A stretch of 64,000 nt of DNA from Candidatus Bipolaricaulota bacterium (lineage in GTDB: Bacteria > Bipolaricaulota > Bipolaricaulia > Bipolaricaulales > Bipolaricaulaceae), in NCBI GenBank assembly GCA_014360995.1, contig JACIWL010000002.1, positions 33,308-97,307 on the forward strand, in the 5' to 3' direction. Positions 8,159-15,829 of the stretch are shown piece after piece. The translations under genes and the position numbers were made by a program. Position 1 is the stretch's first letter. Each line of letters opens with the position of its first letter. The notes below the pieces were generated by a model. That model saw only the letters and a list, made by a program, of their open reading frames with translations, was not told where the DNA came from and ran no database searches.

Positions 8159-8923
8159 TTGGTCCTTGTTGGCATCGATCTTGCCTGGTCGGAGGCCAAC
8201 CCCTCTGCGGCGGTGGCCCTAAGATGGAACGGCCAATGCGGCCAGACTTTTCTTTGGTCCGACGCTCTTGGCCAAAATTGGGAGATCGTGGAGTTTGTGG
8301 AGAGGGCAGCGGGGGCCGGACCGGCCCTGGTGGCGATCGATGCCCCCCTTCGCGTTCCCAATGAGACGGGAACTAGACCATGCGATCGCGAGCTTTCCCG
8401 GGTTTACCGCCGGGCCCATGCCCAGGCCTATCCGGCCAACCGGCGGAGGCTCGGTCCCATCGTGCGCGGGGAGGCCCTGGCGGAGGAGCTTAGGGCTAAA
8501 GATTTTACCCTAAGCCCCCAAGTAGAAGCGCAAAGGCCAACAAGGCAGGTGGTGGAGGTCTTCCCCCATCCGGCCATGGTCGAGCTTTTTGGCCTCCTCC
8601 ACATTTTGCGGTACAAGGCCCGGCCGGGCCGGTCCTTACAATTTCGCTGGAAAGAGCTTCGCCGCTACCGTGAGCTTTTAGAGGGGTTAAAAGAGGCCGA
8701 GCCAGCCATGGATGCTAGCTCCATCCTTTCCACCGCCAATCCCGAAAACCTAAGGGGGCGGACCCTAAAAGCCCTGGAGGACTTACTTGACGCCCTCTTT
8801 TGCGCTTACATCGCCCTCCACCTTTGGTATTGGGGACAAGAAGGCTATCGCTCCTTTGGCGACGAGGAAAGTGGGCATATCCTTGTTCCCATACGGCCAC
8901 GGGGAGGCCAACGCCATGCGTAA
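8159..8923 (+). CDS. DUF429 family protein (predicted RNase H-like nuclease)
   Basis: The protein opens with 'LVLVGIDLAWSE' and has 'LVAIDAPLRVPNETGTRPCD' and 'QVVEVFPHPAMVELF', the conserved acidic motifs of DUF429. That family is predicted to adopt an RNase H-like fold; a biochemical role is not settled. The start is uncertain: the track uses GTG 8093, which would overlap the previous gene by 61 bases, whereas TTG 8159 sits right at the first conserved strand and is used here (254 residues). The C-terminus overlaps the SpoU gene by eight bases. Confidence 0.75.
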   Translation: MVLVGIDLAWSEANPSAAVALRWNGQCGQTFLWSDALGQNWEIVEFVERAAGAGPALVAIDAPLRVPNETGTRPCDRELSRVYRRAHAQAYPANRRRLGPIVRGEALAEELRAKDFTLSPQVEAQRPTRQVVEVFPHPAMVELFGLLHILRYKARPGRSLQFRWKELRRYRELLEGLKEAEPAMDASSILSTANPENLRGRTLKALEDLLDALFCAYIALHLWYWGQEGYRSFGDEESGHILVPIRPRGGQRHA

Positions 8924-9452
8924 GCTCACTGGCGAAGAAAAAAACAAGCACTGGGAGCGATTTCGGCCCCCCAAGCGCTTCCCCATTGCCGCGGTTTTAG
9001 ACAACATCCGCAGCGCCTATAACGTCGGGTCCATGTTCCGCACTGCGGAGTGTGCCTACATTTCTGAACTTATCCTCTGCGGAATAACTGCCCAACCTCC
9101 CCACAAAGAAGTAGAAAAAACGGCCCTGGGCACGACCCAGCTCGTGCCCTGGCGGTATTTCCCCGACACCCTGGAGGCCGTGCGCACGCTCAAAGATGAG
9201 GGCTGGAAGATCGTGGCGCTGGAGATCACCGACGAGAGCATCCCCATCCAGTCCGTCGGGGCGGAGCATTTTCCCCTCGCCCTTGTGGTGGGGAACGAAC
9301 TGAGCGGCGTTGATGACCGCGTCCTTTCCCAGGCCGACCTGGTTGTGGAGATCCCCCAATTCGGCAAAAAGGAATCCCTCAACGTAGCCGTGGCCTTTGG
9401 CGTGGCCGTCTTTCTCCTTCTGGAGAAGTGCCGCCCGCCCTTTCCTGGCTAA
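8916..9452 (+). CDS. SpoU/TrmH family RNA 2'-O-methyltransferase (SPOUT)
   Basis: ATG 8916 with GGGGAGG upstream gives a 178-residue protein that is essentially one SPOUT domain. All three motifs are visible: 'LDNIRSAYNVGSMFRTAE', 'LALVVGNELSGVDDRVL' and 'IPQFGKKESLNVAVAFGVA', the last forming the deep trefoil knot that binds S-adenosylmethionine. It should methylate a ribose in tRNA or rRNA. TrmL-like enzymes have a similar size, but the target cannot be set by sequence. Its TAA stop overlaps the adenosylhomocysteinase stop on the other strand, so enzymes that make and remove S-adenosylhomocysteine sit back to back. Confidence 0.85.
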   Translation: MRKLTGEEKNKHWERFRPPKRFPIAAVLDNIRSAYNVGSMFRTAECAYISELILCGITAQPPHKEVEKTALGTTQLVPWRYFPDTLEAVRTLKDEGWKIVALEITDESIPIQSVGAEHFPLALVVGNELSGVDDRVLSQADLVVEIPQFGKKESLNVAVAFGVAVFLLLEKCRPPFPG

Positions 9453-10666
9453 CCTAGGCCTAAATATTCGCGCTGTTTGGGCGTAAGGGTATCGATGGCC
9501 ACGCCCCGGCTTTGTAAGAAGAGCCGGGCCACCTCCTCGTCGATCTCCTTTGGCACTGGGTAGACCCGGGGAGAGAGCCTTCCTCCCTCGCGGGCAAGCC
9601 AAAGAAGGGAGAGGAGCTGCAGGGAAAAGGAGAGGTCCATGATCTCCGCGGGATGGCCATCCCCGGCCACCAGGTTCACCAGCCGTCCCCGCGCCAGAAG
9701 ATACACACGCTTTCCATTGGGAAGGAGACACTCCTCCAGGTGATCCCGCACCTTCCGGACGCGGGAATTGGCGTAAATGGAGCGGACATCGATTTCCACA
9801 TCGAAGTGGCCGGCGTTGGCCAAGATACACCCGTCTTTGGCGGCCAAAATGTTGGCGAAGGTCACGGCGTCGATGCAACCCGTGGCGGTAACCAAAAAGT
9901 CCGCGTGGGCAATGGCCTCCCGCACAGGGGCGACGGAGAAACCCTCCATCACCGCCTCCGCCGCCTTCACCGGGTCCACCTCGGTCACGATCACTTCGGC
10001 CCCCAGGCCCCGCGCCCGCTGGGCAATGCCCTTCCCGCACCAGCCATAACCCACCACCACCACGGTTTTCCCGGCCAAAAGGAGGTTGGTGGTGCGCATA
10101 ATCGCGTCCCAAACCGACTGCCCTGTCCCATAGCGGTTGTCAAAGAGGGACTTCATGCGGGCGTCGTTCACTGCCACCGCCGGAAAGCGCAGCTTCCCCT
10201 CCCGCTCAAGCTTCTTTAAGCGGATCACCCCAGTGGTGGTCTCCTCGCAGATCCCCATCGTCTCTTCTCCCAACTCCCGGACTTCCCCGTGAAGGAGATG
10301 GGAGAGGTCCCCGCCGTCGTCGAGGACAAGATGAGGGCGCAGGGAGAGGACTTTGCGGAGGAATTCCTGGTATTCCTCTTCGGTGGCCTCACCCCGGGCA
10401 TAGACGGGCATTTCCTCAGCCAGGGCCTGGGCCACGTCGTCCTTGGCGGAAAGAGGGTTGGAGCTGGTGACAGCCACCTCTCCGCCCAGGGCCTTTATGG
10501 CCAAGGCCAGGCGGGCAGTTTTGGCTTCGAGATGGATGGCCATGGATATGCGCTTCCCCGCAAGGGGCTTTTCTTTGGCGTAGCGCCCCTCTAAAAGGGC
10601 GAGGATGGGCATGTGGTCCCTCACCCACTGGATCTTTTCCCAGCCGCTCTTTTTGGCCTCGCTCAT
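9449..10666 (-). CDS. ahcY: Adenosylhomocysteinase
   Basis: This enzyme hydrolyses S-adenosylhomocysteine to adenosine and homocysteine, relieving inhibition of methyltransferases. From ATG 10666 the protein has 405 residues. Conserved blocks include 'NPLSAKDDVAQAL', 'DDGGDLSHLLHGE', 'GICEETTTGVIRLKKLE', the NAD-binding 'VVVVGYGWCGKGIAQRARG', 'NAGHFDVEID' and 'NLVAGDGHPAEIMDLSFSLQ'. It is the shorter type found in archaea and Thermotoga-like bacteria, without the insertion seen in many bacterial and eukaryotic enzymes. The 35 residues before Met in the track ORF are non-conserved and overlap eamA, so the internal start was chosen. Confidence 0.95.
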   Translation of the reverse strand: MSEAKKSGWEKIQWVRDHMPILALLEGRYAKEKPLAGKRISMAIHLEAKTARLALAIKALGGEVAVTSSNPLSAKDDVAQALAEEMPVYARGEATEEEYQEFLRKVLSLRPHLVLDDGGDLSHLLHGEVRELGEETMGICEETTTGVIRLKKLEREGKLRFPAVAVNDARMKSLFDNRYGTGQSVWDAIMRTTNLLLAGKTVVVVGYGWCGKGIAQRARGLGAEVIVTEVDPVKAAEAVMEGFSVAPVREAIAHADFLVTATGCIDAVTFANILAAKDGCILANAGHFDVEIDVRSIYANSRVRKVRDHLEECLLPNGKRVYLLARGRLVNLVAGDGHPAEIMDLSFSLQLLSLLWLAREGGRLSPRVYPVPKEIDEEVARLFLQSRGVAIDTLTPKQREYLGLG

Positions 10667-10682
10667 GGCGCGAGATCTTAGC

Positions 10683-11516
10683 TCACACCCTTTCCGCGCG
10701 CAGGCTCCAAAGGATGCCCAAAAGGACAAGGCCGATACCCACCCCTTGCCCCAAACGCAGGGTCTCCCCAAAGAGGAAGAAGGCCCAAAGGGTCGCGCCC
10801 ACGGGCTCGCCCAAGAGAGCCACGGCCACGGCGAACGCTGGAAACTTCCCGAGGGCCCAGTTCACCGTGGTGTGGCCGAGGATCTGAGGGACAAGGGCGA
10901 TGAGGCCGATCCAAAGCCAATCGGTATGTGGGGGAAGGGGAGTGGAAGCACAAGCGGAAAGCCCAAGAAAAACGGCGGCGGAAAGATAGACCAGGGAGAC
11001 GTAGGAAGGAAGGGACATGTTTTTTCGCACCCGGCGTCCCAAAAGGAGGTAGCCAGAGGCCGCCAGGGCCCCCAAAACGGCCAAGGCATCGCCAAGAAGG
11101 GCCGCCGGGCTTAAGGAAAAGTCGCCAAGCCCAATGAGAATGGTCCCAGCCAACCCCATCGCCACCCCGAGCCAAAACGCACGCTTAGGTCTCTCCCCCA
11201 AAAGCCAGGAGAACAACCCGACAAAGAGGGGATTGGTGTTCACCAAAACCACGGAGCTTGCGATGGAAGTGAGGTGGATGGACTGTATCCAAAAGGCAAA
11301 ATGGGCGGCGAGGAAAATCCCGGCGAGAAGGGCAAAAGGGGCCTCTTTCTTCCACCAAGTTCTGATCCCAAAGGGTAAGAAGACCGCCGCGGAAAAAATC
11401 ATCCGCCAGGCGGCCACAGTGAGGGCGGGCGCAGAGGTGAAGCGGACAAGGGGCCCGCCCCAGGAGACGGCCACCACTCCCAAAAGCAAAGCCAGCCAGT
11501 TCCAGCCCTTCCCCAT
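10683..11516 (-). CDS. EamA/DMT family permease
   Basis: The 277-residue protein has ten hydrophobic segments arranged as two EamA repeats, each with the typical ending 'LLGERPKRAFWLGVAMGLAG' and 'LFGETLRLGQGVGIGLVLLG'. Members export metabolites or amino acids; the substrate is unknown. The start ATG (11516) lies only a few bases after the T tract of the ferredoxin terminator, and no normal Shine-Dalgarno site fits between them. The gene ends 16 bases before ahcY and is probably cotranscribed with it. Confidence 0.85.
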   Translation of the reverse strand: MGKGWNWLALLLGVVAVSWGGPLVRFTSAPALTVAAWRMIFSAAVFLPFGIRTWWKKEAPFALLAGIFLAAHFAFWIQSIHLTSIASSVVLVNTNPLFVGLFSWLLGERPKRAFWLGVAMGLAGTILIGLGDFSLSPAALLGDALAVLGALAASGYLLLGRRVRKNMSLPSYVSLVYLSAAVFLGLSACASTPLPPHTDWLWIGLIALVPQILGHTTVNWALGKFPAFAVAVALLGEPVGATLWAFFLFGETLRLGQGVGIGLVLLGILWSLRAERV

Positions 11517-11517
11517 A

Positions 11518-11555
11518 AAAGAAAAAAGCCCCGGCCTCTCCTAGCCGGAGCTTTC
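11518..11555 (-). terminator. Rho-independent terminator of the ferredoxin gene
   Basis: On the minus strand AAAGCTCCGGC, loop TAGGAGAG and GCCGGGGCTTT form an 11-bp stem with one G-U pair, followed by TTTCTTTT. It lies between the ferredoxin stop and the eamA ATG, and the T tract almost touches that ATG. The loop contains GGAG. Confidence 0.85.
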
Positions 11556-11575
11556 CTCCCCTTTGCGGGCGAACT

Positions 11576-11755
11576 TCAGCGGCTGATCGCGCCCACCGGG
11601 CACTGGTCTATGGCCTCATCCACGCAGGGAAGGGTCTCATCCGCGCCCTTTATCACGTGGGAGTAGCCATCATCGCCGATCTCAAAAACCTCCGGACAGA
11701 TCTGGGCGCAAAGCCCGCAACCGGTGCACAAATCCTGATCCACTTTTAGCGCCAT
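11576..11755 (-). CDS. 4Fe-4S ferredoxin (59 aa, not in ORF track)
   Basis: Just too short for the track. The minus-strand frame from ATG 11755 encodes 59 residues with 'CTGCGLCAQICPEVFEI' near the N-terminus and 'QCPVGAI' near the C-terminus, the layout of single-cluster ferredoxins such as those of Thermotoga. A fifth and a sixth Cys (in AQIC/LPC) fit the usual ligand plus disulphide pattern. It is a low-potential electron carrier, a natural partner for the hydrogenase encoded downstream on the other strand. AAGGAGGTGGC precedes the ATG and forms the 3' arm of a small hairpin. It has its own promoter and terminator, so it can be expressed strongly as a monocistronic message. Confidence 0.93.
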   Translation of the reverse strand: MALKVDQDLCTGCGLCAQICPEVFEIGDDGYSHVIKGADETLPCVDEAIDQCPVGAISR

Positions 11756-11775
11756 GCCACCTCCTTTTCGGTGGC
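11756..11775 (-). promoter_or_regulatory. Hairpin enclosing the ferredoxin ribosome binding site
   Basis: On the minus strand GCCACC, loop GAAAAGGA and GGTGGC lie directly before the ATG. The GGAGGT Shine-Dalgarno site is split between loop and 3' arm, so pairing would mask part of it. Whether it regulates translation is inference. Confidence 0.4.
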
Positions 11776-11778
11776 GTG

Positions 11779-11807
11779 ACTATAGCATGGGATATCCTAC
11801 TGGTCCA
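11779..11807 (-). promoter_or_regulatory. Ferredoxin promoter
   Basis: On the minus strand TGGACC, a 17-bp spacer and TATAGT are seen, predicting a start about 17 bases before the ferredoxin ATG. It is divergent from the promoter at 11810-11839, with the two -35 boxes almost touching. Confidence 0.55.
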
Positions 11808-11809
11808 CG

Positions 11810-11839
11810 TTGGCCCTGGAGGCCACAAACGGCTATAGT
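11810..11839 (+). promoter_or_regulatory. Promoter upstream of the TPR protein and long operon
   Basis: TTGGCC, an 18-bp spacer and TATAGT are seen, with the predicted transcript start near 11846 and GGAGGTGGAAGA before the ATG at 11863. It may drive the long run of genes through coaX, since no terminator is visible within it. Confidence 0.55.
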
Positions 11840-11862
11840 TCCAGCCAATCGGAGGTGGAAGA

Positions 11863-12696
11863 ATGAAGAAAGCGTTGGGAGCGATCATGGTGTTGGTGGC
11901 CCTGGGCATTTTGGGCTTGGCCCAGGGGGATCTCGTGGCCCAGGCGGATGCCCTTTTTGAGGAAGTTTGGCTTTCCCCGTATACCCCAACCACGGCCGCG
12001 GAGCTGCGCGCGAAATTGGAGTCCGCCATCGACCTTTATCTGCGCGCTCTGAACCTCGACCCTCAAAATGCCTACATTCTCAATATGTTGGCCCGCTCCT
12101 ATTACACATTGGCCGACATCTTTTTGCCGGAGAAGGAAAAGCAGGCCGTTCACGAGCAGGGGCAAATCTACGGGGAGCGCTCCCTTAGGACCGATGCGGA
12201 GTTCGTGCGGGTGGAGAGGGAGAAAGGGTTTGTGGAGGCAGTAGCGATTTCCACGGATATCGCCGCCCTTTATTGGACCTATGCCAACTGGGCCAGGAAG
12301 ATCGACCTGGGCGGCCCGTTTTATCTCGTTGCCCGGGCCCTGGCCGGCGACGACAAAAAGCTTTTTGCCCTCATGACCCGCTGCCTGGAACTCGATCGGG
12401 AATACCTGGCCGGGGGGCCCTTGCGGTCCATGGCCGCTTACTACTCCAAGCACCCCTTCAGCAAGGACTACGAGAAGGCCAGGGAGCTCCTTCAAGAAGC
12501 CATGGCCCTTCACGGAGATTACTTGGAGAACCAGCTCTTTTACGTGGAGTATTATCTCATCCCCAAGGAGCTTTGGGCCGAGGCCAGGACAGTTTTGGAA
12601 AGAATCATCGCCTCTCCCATCGAACCTTACCCCCTTATGAACAGCTATTGCCAGCTTAAGGCCGCAAAGCTCCTGGCGGAGGTCCAAACGAAGTGA
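11863..12696 (+). CDS. Exported TPR/TAtT-like helical repeat protein
   Basis: The 277-residue protein has a signal peptide (residues 1-21, 'ALGILGLAQG') and a mostly helical body. 'YWTYANWARKIDLGG', 'RCLELDREYLAGGPLRSMAAYY' and 'YEKARELLQEAMALHGDYLENQLFYVEYYL' resemble the TatT (T-component) family of TRAP-associated periplasmic proteins, built on cryptic TPR repeats. A substrate-binding partner is not adjacent, so the role is open; a generic TPR scaffold is the alternative. SD and promoter are good. The stop is eight bases before apgM, suggesting cotranscription. Confidence 0.65.
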   Translation: MKKALGAIMVLVALGILGLAQGDLVAQADALFEEVWLSPYTPTTAAELRAKLESAIDLYLRALNLDPQNAYILNMLARSYYTLADIFLPEKEKQAVHEQGQIYGERSLRTDAEFVRVEREKGFVEAVAISTDIAALYWTYANWARKIDLGGPFYLVARALAGDDKKLFALMTRCLELDREYLAGGPLRSMAAYYSKHPFSKDYEKARELLQEAMALHGDYLENQLFYVEYYLIPKELWAEARTVLERIIASPIEPYPLMNSYCQLKAAKLLAEVQTK

Positions 12697-12704
12697 GGTG
12701 AGAG

Positions 12705-13940
12705 ATGCCGGCGATCCTCGTGATCCTCGATGGTCTAGGCGGCCGGCCCACGGATTTCGCGGGCGCTACGTGTCTGGAGCGCGCTGCCCACCCCAACCTC
12801 GATGAGCTTGCAGCGCAAGGGGCGTTGGGCCTCATGGACCCCATCGCGCCCGGGATCCGTCCGGGCTCGGACACCGCCCACCTTTCCATCTTCGGTTACG
12901 ATCCCCTTCAGGTCTACACCGGCCGCGGGGCGTTTGAGGTCCTGGGGATCGGGATGGAGGTCCAGGGCGGGGACATCTGCTTCCGCGCCAACTTCGCCAC
13001 CGTGGAGGAGCGGGAGGAAAAACTCATCGTCCTGGACCGCCGGGCCGGGCGCCTGGAGGAAGGGAAGCTTTTGGAAGAGGCGGTGAACTCCGTATCCCTG
13101 CGGGATTTTGGGGTGGAATTCTTCTTCCGTGCCTCCACTGAGCACCGCGGTGCCCTCGTCCTCCGGGGGGAAGGCCTTTCCGCCGCCGTCTCCGATACCG
13201 ATCCCCACGAGATTGGGGTTCCTGTGGCCGAGGCTAGGGCTTTAGAGGAAAGCGAGGCCGCCCGCCGCACCGCCCAAATCCTCAACGCCTTCACCCGCCG
13301 GGCCTACGAGGCCCTCCGCGACCACCCGGTGAACAAAAAGCGCCTCGCGGAAGGGAAACTTCCGGGGAATGCCCTTCTCCTTCGAGGGGCGGCGGTGATG
13401 CCCAAGTTGGTGCCCGTGACCGAAACCTACGGGATCCGCGCGGTCTGCATTGCCGGGGGCGCCCTCTACAAAGGGGTGGCGCGCCTGGCGGGGATGGAGG
13501 TTCTTTCCGTTCACGGCGCTACCGGTGACCTCAAAACCGATCTCCGGGCCAAGGCCCGGGCCGTCTTGGAGACCCTGGCCTCATTCGACCTCGTCTTTGT
13601 TCACATCAAGGGGACGGACAACGCTGGCCACGACGGCGACCCTTGGGCGAAAAAAACGTTCATCGAGCGTGTGGACCGCGAGTTCTTTGGGGAGCTCCTC
13701 CCAAAACTTCCCAAGGACGTCCACCTCTGCGTTTCCGGGGACCACACCACCCCGCCGGCGGTGCGGGAGCACACCGCAGACCCCGTGCCGGCCCTCTTCT
13801 TTGGCCCGGCGATCAGGCCCGATCGCACCCGCACCTTCTCCGAGCGGGCCGCAGGCGAGGGCGGCCTTGGCCGCTTCTCCGGGCGTCTCCTCCCCCAGCT
13901 TTTGGGCTACTGCGATTTCGGGGGTAAGTTCGGGGCCTAA
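12705..13940 (+). CDS. apgM: Cofactor-independent phosphoglycerate mutase, archaeal type
   Basis: This enzyme interconverts 3- and 2-phosphoglycerate in glycolysis/gluconeogenesis. The 411-residue protein belongs to the alkaline-phosphatase superfamily. It has the N-terminal metal site 'ILVILDGLGGRP', the nucleophile motif 'GSDTAHLSIFGYDP', 'TDPHEIGVPV', 'FVHIKGTDNAGHDGDP' and 'CVSGDHTTPP', which supply the two-metal ligands. The length and motif spelling match the archaeal/ThrH-independent ApgM type rather than GpmI. It is preceded by GAGGTGAGAG. It comes immediately before the hydrogenase accessory genes and is likely cotranscribed with them. Confidence 0.93.
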   Translation: MPAILVILDGLGGRPTDFAGATCLERAAHPNLDELAAQGALGLMDPIAPGIRPGSDTAHLSIFGYDPLQVYTGRGAFEVLGIGMEVQGGDICFRANFATVEEREEKLIVLDRRAGRLEEGKLLEEAVNSVSLRDFGVEFFFRASTEHRGALVLRGEGLSAAVSDTDPHEIGVPVAEARALEESEAARRTAQILNAFTRRAYEALRDHPVNKKRLAEGKLPGNALLLRGAAVMPKLVPVTETYGIRAVCIAGGALYKGVARLAGMEVLSVHGATGDLKTDLRAKARAVLETLASFDLVFVHIKGTDNAGHDGDPWAKKTFIERVDREFFGELLPKLPKDVHLCVSGDHTTPPAVREHTADPVPALFFGPAIRPDRTRTFSERAAGEGGLGRFSGRLLPQLLGYCDFGGKFGA

Positions 13941-13941
13941 C

Positions 13942-14337
13942 ATGAACCTGCGGGAAGTGGCCGAACTTGTGGGCGCGCGGTTCCTCGCCGGAGCGGACTT
14001 GGCAGACCGGGAAGTAAACGCGGCCTTCGCCGCCGACCTCCTTTCCGACGTTCTGGCCATGGTGCGAGAGGAGGGGGTGCTCCTCATCACCGGCACCGTC
14101 ACCGCCCAGGTGGTGCGGGTGGCGGAGGTGATGAACTTGGCGGGGGTGGTGTTCGTGCGGGGAAAGCTGCCGGCCAAACCTACCGTGGATTACGCCGCGG
14201 CCGCGGGCATCCCCCTCCTCGCCACCCCCCGCACCATGTACGAGACCTGCGGAATCCTCTACACCCACGGCCTCCCTCCGGCCAAACGCAAGCCCTTCCC
14301 CTACGAGCATGATCAGCCCGGCTCCCCTCCGCCATAG
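13942..14337 (+). CDS. DRTGG-domain protein 1 (hydrogenase-operon accessory)
   Basis: ATG 13942 gives 131 residues, essentially one DRTGG domain: 'FAADLLSDVLAMVREEGVLLITG', 'VRVAEVMNLAGVVFVRGKLP' and 'GIPLLATPRTMYETCGILY'. The domain is named after a motif in cofactor-binding proteins such as the CobBQ/phosphotransacetylase group. Stand-alone copies are known next to HydABC-type hydrogenases, where a sensory or regulatory role has been suggested but not shown. The gene overlaps the next ATPase by 29 bases. The track ORF start (13450) is shadow sequence inside apgM. Confidence 0.8.
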   Translation: MNLREVAELVGARFLAGADLADREVNAAFAADLLSDVLAMVREEGVLLITGTVTAQVVRVAEVMNLAGVVFVRGKLPAKPTVDYAAAAGIPLLATPRTMYETCGILYTHGLPPAKRKPFPYEHDQPGSPPP

Positions 14338-14785
14338 GGAGATCTTCCCCGTAGCCGGACTAGACCTGGAGCGGGCGGGCACGGTCTCCACTGAAGTTCA
14401 ACGGGTCCTGAGGAAGCTCGGGGTGGAACCGGAGGTGGTGCGGCGCGCGGGGATCGTCTGCTTTGAAGGGGAAATGAACATCGTCCTTTACACCCCGGGC
14501 GGCCGCATCATCCTCCTCGTTTACGACGACCGGGTGGAGCTGATCTTTTCCGATCAAGGCCCGGGGATTCCCGACATCGAATTGGCCCGGCAGCCTGGGT
14601 ACTCCACGGCCCCGAACTGGGCCCGGGAACTAGGATTTGGCTCGGGGATGGGCATCCCCAACATGGAGACGAATTCCGATAAACTCGAGATCCGCTCCCG
14701 GCCCGGCGAGGGCACGGTCATTCGCGCCGTGATCCTAAGGAGGAGGAATGAAACTGAAGGAAGTGGTGAAGGCCCTCGGCCTTGA
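14309..14785 (+). CDS. SpoIIAB/RsbW-like ATP-binding protein (HATPase_c)
   Basis: The 158-residue protein carries the GHKL ATPase motifs of anti-sigma kinases: 'EGEMNIVLYTPGG' (N box), 'SDQGPGIPDIE' (G1 box) and 'GFGSGMGIPNMETNSD' (G2 box). No His-phosphotransfer or sensor domain is present. The same type of gene accompanies [FeFe] HydABC operons together with DRTGG and PHP genes, but its partner protein is unknown. The C-terminus overlaps DRTGG2 by 38 bases, which suggests translational coupling. An anti-sigma factor role is the obvious alternative, but no sigma factor gene is near. Confidence 0.8.
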   Translation: MISPAPLRHREIFPVAGLDLERAGTVSTEVQRVLRKLGVEPEVVRRAGIVCFEGEMNIVLYTPGGRIILLVYDDRVELIFSDQGPGIPDIELARQPGYSTAPNWARELGFGSGMGIPNMETNSDKLEIRSRPGEGTVIRAVILRRRNETEGSGEGPRP

Positions 14786-15080
14786 GATCCTAGTTTTTCC
14801 CGCGCCAGATTTGGAAGTCCACGACGGCTACGTTTCCGACCTTCTTTCCGATGTTTTAGCCCATGCCAAGCCCGGGGAACTTTGGCTTACCCACCAGCGC
14901 CACCTTAACGTCGTGGCCGTGGCCAAGCTCCGGGAGCTGAGCGGGGTGATCTTCGTACGGGGAATCCGCCCTGGGCTGGATGTGCTCCAAAAAGCTCGAG
15001 AGGAAGGGGTCAATCTCTTTGTCTCCGAAAGCGATGCGTTCCACACCGCGGGGAGACTACACCGCCTCCTTTTCCCATGA
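14748..15080 (+). CDS. DRTGG-domain protein 2
   Basis: The 110-residue paralogue of the DRTGG protein at 13942 shares 'GYVSDLLSDVLAHAKPGELWLT', 'VVAVAKLRELSGVIFVRGIRP' and 'FVSESDAFHTAGRLHRLL'. AGGAGG precedes ATG. The end overlaps the PHP gene by four bases. Two slightly different DRTGG proteins flanking an ATPase suggest a heteromeric unit, which is inference. Confidence 0.8.
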   Translation: MKLKEVVKALGLEILVFPAPDLEVHDGYVSDLLSDVLAHAKPGELWLTHQRHLNVVAVAKLRELSGVIFVRGIRPGLDVLQKAREEGVNLFVSESDAFHTAGRLHRLLFP

Positions 15081-15829
15081 GGTGGTTCCGCATCGACCTC
15101 CACATCCACTCCGTCCTCTCCCCTTGCGGCTCTTTGGCCATGTCCCCGCGCCGGATCGTGGAAGAGGTAAGGAAGGCCGGGCTTGATCTCATTGCCGTCT
15201 GCGATCACAATGCCGGGGAAAACGGGAAATACGTGCGAAAAATTGCGAAAGGCTCACCGGTCGTCCTCATGGGAATGGAGATCCAGACTGCGGAAGAAGT
15301 GGAGATCCTCGCCCTTTTCGCCGAGGAAGAACCGTGTTTAGTCCTCCAGGAGGAACTTTACGCCCTTCTCCCCCCGATTCGCAACGACCCGGAGCTTTTC
15401 GGCGACCAGCTCGTGGTGGACGAGGAGGATGAGATCGTTCGGTCCCTGGAGAAGCTCCTCCTTTCGCCCGTTCCTCTCTCGCTGGAAGAGGTGGTGGAAA
15501 GGGTGAAGGCCCGGGGGGGACTGGTGATCCCGGCCCATGTGGACCGCGTTCCCGGTGGGCTTTTAGGCGTATTGGGATTTTTCCCTCCGGGGGAGTGGCC
15601 GGCGGTGGAGATCTCTCCCTGGCTTTCCTTAAAGGAGGCGAAAGAGCGCTGGCCGGAGCTTGAGGGACGTAGTATTTTTCGCTCTTCGGATGCCCATTAC
15701 CCTGAGGAGATTGGCCGGGCTTGGACGGAAGCGTACTTACGCGAACCGAGTTTTTCCGAGCTTTCCTTAGCTATTTTGGGAGAGGGTGGGCGCCGCGTGC
15801 GCCCAGGTCCGGCGCTTAAGGAGGGCTGA
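15077..15829 (+). CDS. PHP-domain metal-dependent phosphoesterase
   Basis: The 250-residue protein shows the PHP metal-binding motifs in order: 'DLHIHSVLSPCG', 'VCDHNAGEN', 'GMEIQTAEEVEIL', 'GLVIPAHVDR' and 'RSSDAHYPEEIG'. These supply the trinuclear metal centre of the PHP fold, so hydrolysis of a phosphoester is likely; 3',5'-nucleotide phosphatase-type substrates are common in the family. Position between DRTGG2 and the NuoE-like gene matches the accessory set of HydABC hydrogenases. Its TGA overlaps the next ATG by one base. Confidence 0.85.
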   Translation: MRWFRIDLHIHSVLSPCGSLAMSPRRIVEEVRKAGLDLIAVCDHNAGENGKYVRKIAKGSPVVLMGMEIQTAEEVEILALFAEEEPCLVLQEELYALLPPIRNDPELFGDQLVVDEEDEIVRSLEKLLLSPVPLSLEEVVERVKARGGLVIPAHVDRVPGGLLGVLGFFPPGEWPAVEISPWLSLKEAKERWPELEGRSIFRSSDAHYPEEIGRAWTEAYLREPSFSELSLAILGEGGRRVRPGPALKEG

